Below, piece by piece: positions 6,000-6,126 of a stretch of DNA of 6,126 nt. Positions within the stretch are counted from its first letter, which is position 1. The number at the start of each line of letters is the position of its first letter. The notes beneath the pieces are model-generated. The model was not told where the DNA came from. It saw only the letters and a list, made by a program, of their open reading frames with translations, and ran no database searches. A program made the translations under genes and the position numbers. The DNA comes from an uncultured Flavobacteriaceae bacterium (GTDB taxonomy: Bacteria; Bacteroidota; Bacteroidia; Flavobacteriales; Flavobacteriaceae). The stretch is from positions 1 through 6,126 of the forward strand of contig CALGUD010000130.1 in NCBI GenBank assembly GCA_937901915.1, in the 5' to 3' direction.

Positions 6000-6065
6000 C
6001 CCCTTCCGCTCCAGCTATGGCTGGACCATACCGAAACGAGTTCGGCACACGCTCTTCCCCTTCCG
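6000..6065. repeat. GC-richer hairpin block, possible interspersed intergenic repeat
   Basis: This segment is visibly richer in G and C than the intergenic DNA around it. It is bounded by a 9-bp direct repeat, CCCCTTCCG (6000-6008 and 6057-6065). Inside are two perfect short hairpins: CCAGC-TATG-GCTGG (6011-6024) and CCGAA-ACGAG-TTCGG (6031-6045). An alternative pairing TATGG/CCATA (6016-6030) overlaps the first. This is the look of a REP-like or small mobile structured element; only one copy is in the window, so that class is inferred. It does not fold as a tRNA that I can see. From 6066 to the right edge I see nothing definite. Confidence 0.35.
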
Positions 6066-6126
6066 ATAACCTCTAGAAACCGCAAGTTTTATAAAAAAAT
6101 GCTGCAAAGCTTTATTCGATAAGACT

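Noticed and set aside
6015..6125. A minus-strand frame open from the right edge, ending at a stop at 6017-6015, as the possible C-terminus of another gene.
   Set aside because: Only about 36 residues with no recognised family, and it runs through the hairpin block; it cannot be told from chance without sequence to the right.

Overview
The window looks like chromosomal DNA from a marine-type member of the Bacteroidota, most likely family Flavobacteriaceae. The evidence is AT-rich intergenic DNA, very weak Shine-Dalgarno signals, a TAnnTTTG-like promoter element, and large secreted proteins built from calcium-binding DLDDDNDGI-type repeats. I cannot name a genus.

Layout from left to right. (1) Bases 1-536, minus strand: an open frame running off the left edge. 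Its first ~120 residues are the signal peptide and first domain of a secreted surface protein. Its last ~56 residues are an internal piece of phosphoglycerate kinase (PGK), joined in frame. This is either an assembly chimera or a real recombination scar. (2) 537-926: intergenic, with the control region of that gene. (3) 927-3836, minus: a 969-residue secreted multidomain protein with thrombospondin type 3 calcium repeats, a PA14 domain and two Ig-like domains, arranged as a duplicated super-module. It has no recognisable type IX secretion C-terminal domain. (4) 3837-4312: a divergent intergenic region whose left part is a second copy of the control region in (2). (5) 4313-5902, plus: prfC, peptide chain release factor 3, complete and canonical. 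(6) 5903-6126: a probable prfC terminator, then a GC-richer hairpin-rich block that resembles an interspersed intergenic repeat.

The two minus-strand surface-protein genes are tandem paralogues at their 5' ends. They share start-codon context, signal-peptide style and first-domain opening. They also share an upstream block of about 134 bp, about 80% identical and ungapped. It carries ACCG/ATCG-core boxes in one orientation, repeating every 21-23 bp, with a further pair of boxes at an identical offset where the surrounding sequence has diverged. This looks like the direct-repeat target of one regulator controlling a family of surface proteins, and I consider it the most interesting real biology here. 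prfC is an unrelated housekeeping gene.

I found no CRISPR array, tRNA, rRNA, transposase or defence system.
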